Shown: piece by piece, positions 17,475 through 20,844 of the stretch
Layout of the letters: every line of letters starts with the position of its first letter
How positions within the stretch are numbered: position 1 is the stretch's first letter
Origin: Setomelanomma holmii
Lineage: Eukaryota > Ascomycota > Dothideomycetes > Pleosporales > Phaeosphaeriaceae
Assembly (NCBI GenBank): GCA_010015745.1
Contig: ML978386.1
Location: 1 to 20,844, forward strand
Direction: 5' to 3'
Length of the DNA: 20,844 nucleotides
Notes under the pieces: generated by a model
Databases searched by the model: none
The model's input: the letters and a program-made list of their open reading frames with translations, nothing else
Told to the model about the DNA's origin: nothing
Program-made: the position numbers and the translations under genes

Positions 17475-19412
17475 ATGAGTGTGTACCGATACGATCCGCT
17501 AGATTCAGAGGCCTCCGACGTCCGAGTCATTACGCTGTTACCTGACGAATTCGAGTCACCGATCGTCATATCACTCGCGACAATTGCGTTAGCAGATATC
17601 GGCGCGCATGAAGCCTTGTCTTATGCCTGGGGCAAGCTAGGTGACCGTCAAGACGTAACAATCCGAGGAAAGAAGGACTATGCGCTCCCAATCACTGCGA
17701 GCTTAGTCGAAGCCTTGAGGTATCTCCGAAGCACCACGGAGTCAAGATCACTTTGGACTGACGCCGTATGTATCGATCAACAAAATCTTGACGAGCGAGG
17801 CAGCCAAGTCACACTCATGTCACAGATCTATTCGGAGGCCCGACGTGTGATATTATGGGTCGGTCCAGCCTCGGACGATAGTGATCTCGCCATCGATTAC
17901 ATCTTGAAACTAGCAATGCGCGTTAGTATCGACTGGCAGACGACTGGGCTGTATCCTTTGACGGACGAGGCTCACTGGGCAGATCATGCTGTACCCCTAC
18001 CGCTTTCAGACGAGGAATACACGGCCTTGTTCCACTTTTACAGCCGAAGTTGGTTCCAGCGCTTATGGGTGTGGCAGGAGGTCCATCTAGCAGATACCGC
18101 CCTACTACTTTGTGGCTCGCGAAGTCTTGACTGGAAAGCTGTGAGAACTGGAGTGGTGTGTCTAGGCCTGAAACCACGACCAGAAGTAGTGGAATGGCCT
18201 GCTCCGGAGGCTGCATTCACCATATCTGCATTTGCCAGAACGTACAACTACCCTCTGAGCGCGCTCCTGCATGAGACAAGAGAGTCATGCTGTTCAGATC
18301 CACGGGACAGAGTGTACGCGCTGTTGTCTTTCCTCGATGCCGAGATTCAATCACGAATCATTCCAAATTACAAGCTGTCAGTCGACGCAGTCTACCAGGA
18401 TGTTGTGCGTCGTCATATCGCCATTGGCCACGCAGATGGGCTCAATCTCCTCTCCACAATCGATAACAGCGAGGATATGCCTGGGTATCCATCTTGGGTC
18501 CCTCACTGGAATACTACTCGTGCGACGACGCGCCTTCACCATAGCAAAGCAGCGCTGGCAACGCGACCGTGCGTAAACCTCGTTTCTGCTAAGGTGATAG
18601 CAGCTCTGGGTGTCCGTATAGCTGAAATATCCGAGGCGATGCCGATTATTATTTCAAGCAACACCAGTCAGCCAGCAGTCATCGAGGAAGTTCGGAGGTT
18701 GCACAAGTATGTTTTACCTCAATGTCGCCCGGATGAACCTCATCAACATCTACCTAGTTTCCTGAAGACCCTAACGGCAGACTACATCGCTGAACGTCAT
18801 CACCCGCCATATGCTTGGCGGGCCAGCACTGAGGACCTCAAGTCATTTCAAGACATGATCTTTGAAGGTCGTGACCACGACGATGCTCTTATTATGCGTG
18901 TCCTGAGAAATATCCGGGAATATGCACCGGGAAGATCACTGTGCACAACGACAGATCAGAGGCTCTGTCTCGCTCCATCAAGAACAAGACCTGGCGATGT
19001 CTTGACGGTCCTGCTAGGTTGCGACAGCCCTCTCGTACTTCGCTCTGCATCTCCAGGCGCCACGCAATACTATATCATGGGCGAATCATTCTGCCATGGA
19101 ATCATGGATGGAGAGTCGTTGTTAGGACCGCTGTCACATGCTTGGCAATTGGTTATTAGACATGACAGACCCTTTGTCATGGACAGTATAGCCTTTCGGA
19201 AAGCGGCAACAGGAGAGCTATCTGCTGAAGATCCCAGGCTCGGAGTACTTCAGGGTGGTTGGACACGACAAGCGCATGAGAACGAAGAGTTTCAAACGCT
19301 TTTTAGGAAAAAGAACGGCGAGGCGTGGATGGAAACGTGGGACGATCCGAGGATAAGTCCAGATGAGCTTCGTAGAGGAGATGTGCAGCTCGAGACTTTC
19401 AAACTTATCTAA
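17475..19412 (+). CDS. HET-domain (heterokaryon incompatibility) protein
   Basis: This is an intact intron-free gene of 645 residues from ATG 17475; an in-frame ATG at 17394 would add 27 residues. MSVYRYDPLD is where HET proteins usually begin (YxYxPLD). The HET domain occupies about residues 40-200: EALSYAWGKLGD, PITASLVEALRYLR, LWTDAVCIDQQNLDERG, QIYSEARRVILWVGP and SRSWFQRLWVWQEV. A long C-terminal part follows with DPRDRVYALLSF, YKLSVDAVYQDVVRRHI, PSWVPHWN and a final AWQLVIRHDRPF region. HET proteins act in non-self recognition between fungal hyphae, where some trigger cell death on contact with an incompatible partner, but most family members have no tested role. No NACHT, ankyrin or WD-repeat partner domain is present. 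I see no premature stop. Confidence 0.92.
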   Translation: MSVYRYDPLDSEASDVRVITLLPDEFESPIVISLATIALADIGAHEALSYAWGKLGDRQDVTIRGKKDYALPITASLVEALRYLRSTTESRSLWTDAVCIDQQNLDERGSQVTLMSQIYSEARRVILWVGPASDDSDLAIDYILKLAMRVSIDWQTTGLYPLTDEAHWADHAVPLPLSDEEYTALFHFYSRSWFQRLWVWQEVHLADTALLLCGSRSLDWKAVRTGVVCLGLKPRPEVVEWPAPEAAFTISAFARTYNYPLSALLHETRESCCSDPRDRVYALLSFLDAEIQSRIIPNYKLSVDAVYQDVVRRHIAIGHADGLNLLSTIDNSEDMPGYPSWVPHWNTTRATTRLHHSKAALATRPCVNLVSAKVIAALGVRIAEISEAMPIIISSNTSQPAVIEEVRRLHKYVLPQCRPDEPHQHLPSFLKTLTADYIAERHHPPYAWRASTEDLKSFQDMIFEGRDHDDALIMRVLRNIREYAPGRSLCTTTDQRLCLAPSRTRPGDVLTVLLGCDSPLVLRSASPGATQYYIMGESFCHGIMDGESLLGPLSHAWQLVIRHDRPFVMDSIAFRKAATGELSAEDPRLGVLQGGWTRQAHENEEFQTLFRKKNGEAWMETWDDPRISPDELRRGDVQLETFKLI

Positions 19413-20640
19413 GTTAACCTGTGATTGTCTTGCCATTCCGCTTCGAGTCTGATACGAGCACGATATGGCATGCTTGCTAATAGTCGAAGCATGAGAGCAG
19501 GCTGGAAGAAGGTGGACGATCAATATGCGCGATAAGATGAAAGTTACACGAAATGCATTATTGTACGCCATGTCATTCTTCAATATTCCAGGGTATGCGC
19601 TTCGTAAAATGCATCTTAGGCAAGGCGAGCATACGCCACAAAACGACTACAGACTCTGACTACTTCTTTCACTCCAATCGACAACAACAAAATCACAGTC
19701 AACGCCACCTCATGACGACGCGGAACCTTGGGTGTAGCTGGAGCGCATGGACAATATTAGACATATCGATGACCACGCACCTTGCGCACCCTTGCTCGCT
19801 CGTTGCGCTTGGATGTGATGGGGTCGCTGCATTTGCGTGTTCGCTGCACGGTCTGACAACCGACATATCGTGAAGTGGTGGTGACGTATTCGCAAACAGT
19901 GCCATGTCCACGGCCGATGCGATCATCAGTGTAAAGTCACAATGTGAAACCTTAGAGATACGCAACAATGGCAAGGGAAGGTACATATCCTTCCAGTTCT
20001 GATGGCGATATGTCAGCATATGGCCTGATTTCGACGTTGTCAAGCATATGGTTTGGGCGATCTGGTGCAGGTGTTTCAGTGTTCGTACGAGAGGCTCCAT
20101 GCTATTCGTACGAGCGGCTGCATGCAACCGCAACATTGGCTGCAAATCATCCATCTGTGAAGGCATGCTCCGAGGAACTTCATCGGTGTGGGGTCAGTGC
20201 GCGAGCCCAATCAGAAATGGTGTCGTGCTTGACGTGCAGAGGCGACTGCACGCCTCGTTGCGAACTTTGGGCTGGGCCAGTGGTGTGGTGGAAATGCAGG
20301 AACACGATAAGCTGCCTTTTCTGACAGTTGGGGAGTCCTAACGCTAGCGAAGATAAGCTTTGTGTAAGTGCGGGAAGTGGTGAAATGTACGAGTCCATGC
20401 GTCTCAGTATGGCGCTCGCTTGTGCCAAACGACTGGGATTGTCTTGAGATGTTTAAGCATTCCTCTGTACATGCATCATAGCCAGTTCGTTCGAAAGGCG
20501 ACCGGACACGGCTACTGTGTAGAGAGAATATGATTGATGACGCCTACACGCACCAAAGCAAGATTGGTGCCTGCAATGTGAGCGTAACTATAAGTAGTGT
20601 CTGTTGCGCAAGGCCCTCATCTGTAAGCAAAAGATGAAGC

Positions 20641-20654
20641 GTCAGAGCTCTGAC
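20641..20654. repeat. Perfect 14-bp palindrome
   Basis: GTCAGAGCTCTGAC reads the same on both strands with no spacer. It lies in a region without a recognised gene. It could be a binding site or chance. Confidence 0.5.
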
Positions 20655-20786
20655 TGTGGCCGTAAGGGCATCTCACATAGGCACGAGATCGCGGAACGTT
20701 GTGTCATTGCCCATGCGGGGAAGCGTGTCCAAAGCACGGCACGCTTTAGCACTGCAGGGCATGACGACCTTTGACCGAGACAATCC

Positions 20787-20844
20787 AATGAGTTGCTAAC
20801 AGTGACCAAGAATGAGTTGCTAACAGTGACCAAGAATGAGTTGC
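20787..20844. repeat. 24-bp tandem repeat cut by the window edge
   Basis: The unit begins AATGAGTTGCTAACAG and ends TGACCAAG. Two identical copies (20787-20810, 20811-20834) are followed by the first 10 bases of a third, where the window stops. Read on the minus strand, one frame stays open and gives a repeated 8-residue block (NSFLVTVS), since 24 is a multiple of 3. Whether it is coding cannot be judged from the part seen. Confidence 0.85.

Larger units (their letters stand above)
19413..20844. other. Gene-poor right end
   Basis: I find no gene with recognisable motifs in this 1.4-kb stretch. The longest frame is 155 codons on the minus strand (19699-20166); it overlaps other frames of similar size and has no family signature or clear intron. 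The stretch contains the palindrome at 20641-20654 and the tandem repeat at the right edge. Confidence 0.5.

Noticed and set aside
19699..20166. 155-codon open frame on the minus strand as a gene
   Set aside because: No recognisable motif, overlapping frames of similar length on both strands, and no intron or promoter evidence.
1..20844. Transposable element, tRNA or CRISPR content
   Set aside because: No reverse transcriptase, transposase or integrase motif, no terminal repeats, no tRNA-like B box with a matching cloverleaf, and no spaced repeat array were seen by eye. A tRNAscan and RepeatMasker run would settle this.

Overview
The window looks like nuclear DNA of a filamentous ascomycete (Pezizomycotina). 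The reasons are short introns of about 50-65 bp with GTAAGT/GTGAAC-type donors and CTRAY-like branch points, a Zn2Cys6 plus Fungal_trans regulator, a HET-domain protein, an NRPS-like adenylating enzyme, and proteins with the LPxELRxxIY N-terminus common in fungi. A Dothideomycete is my guess, not a demonstrated assignment.

The window falls into two contrasting parts. From about 0.3 to 10.7 kb I recognise eight successive protein genes and every one is broken by frameshifts, in-frame stops, a damaged splice site or internal deletions. In order they are: two divergent LPxELRxxIY proteins (270-972 minus, 1446-2104 plus), a small secreted protein (2346-2998 minus), an aldo/keto reductase (3511-4598 minus), a Zn2Cys6 transcription factor (4968-7231 plus), an allantoate-permease-type MFS transporter (7361-8355 minus), an NRPS-like adenylating enzyme (8891-10113 plus) and a gluconokinase (to 10714, plus). 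The middle five (reductase, regulator, transporter, adenylating enzyme, gluconokinase) have the layout of a small co-regulated metabolic cluster with two divergent promoters, one of which carries an imperfect inverted repeat of CCG/CGG triplets. I read it as a dead catabolic or specialised-metabolism cluster.

From 10.9 kb to 19.4 kb the genes are intact: an LCCL-domain multi-pass membrane protein (10920-12896 minus), an aromatic-type PLP aminotransferase with one intron (13510-15378 plus), a double GFA/CENP-V zinc protein (15564-16829 minus, with a probable 5'UTR intron) and a HET-domain protein (17475-19412 plus). Because these long frames are clean, the damage on the left is unlikely to be general sequencing error.

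The last 1.4 kb holds no gene I can support. It contains a 14-bp perfect palindrome and, at the right edge, a 24-bp tandem repeat that runs out of the window. I found no rRNA, tRNA, CRISPR array or recognisable transposon.
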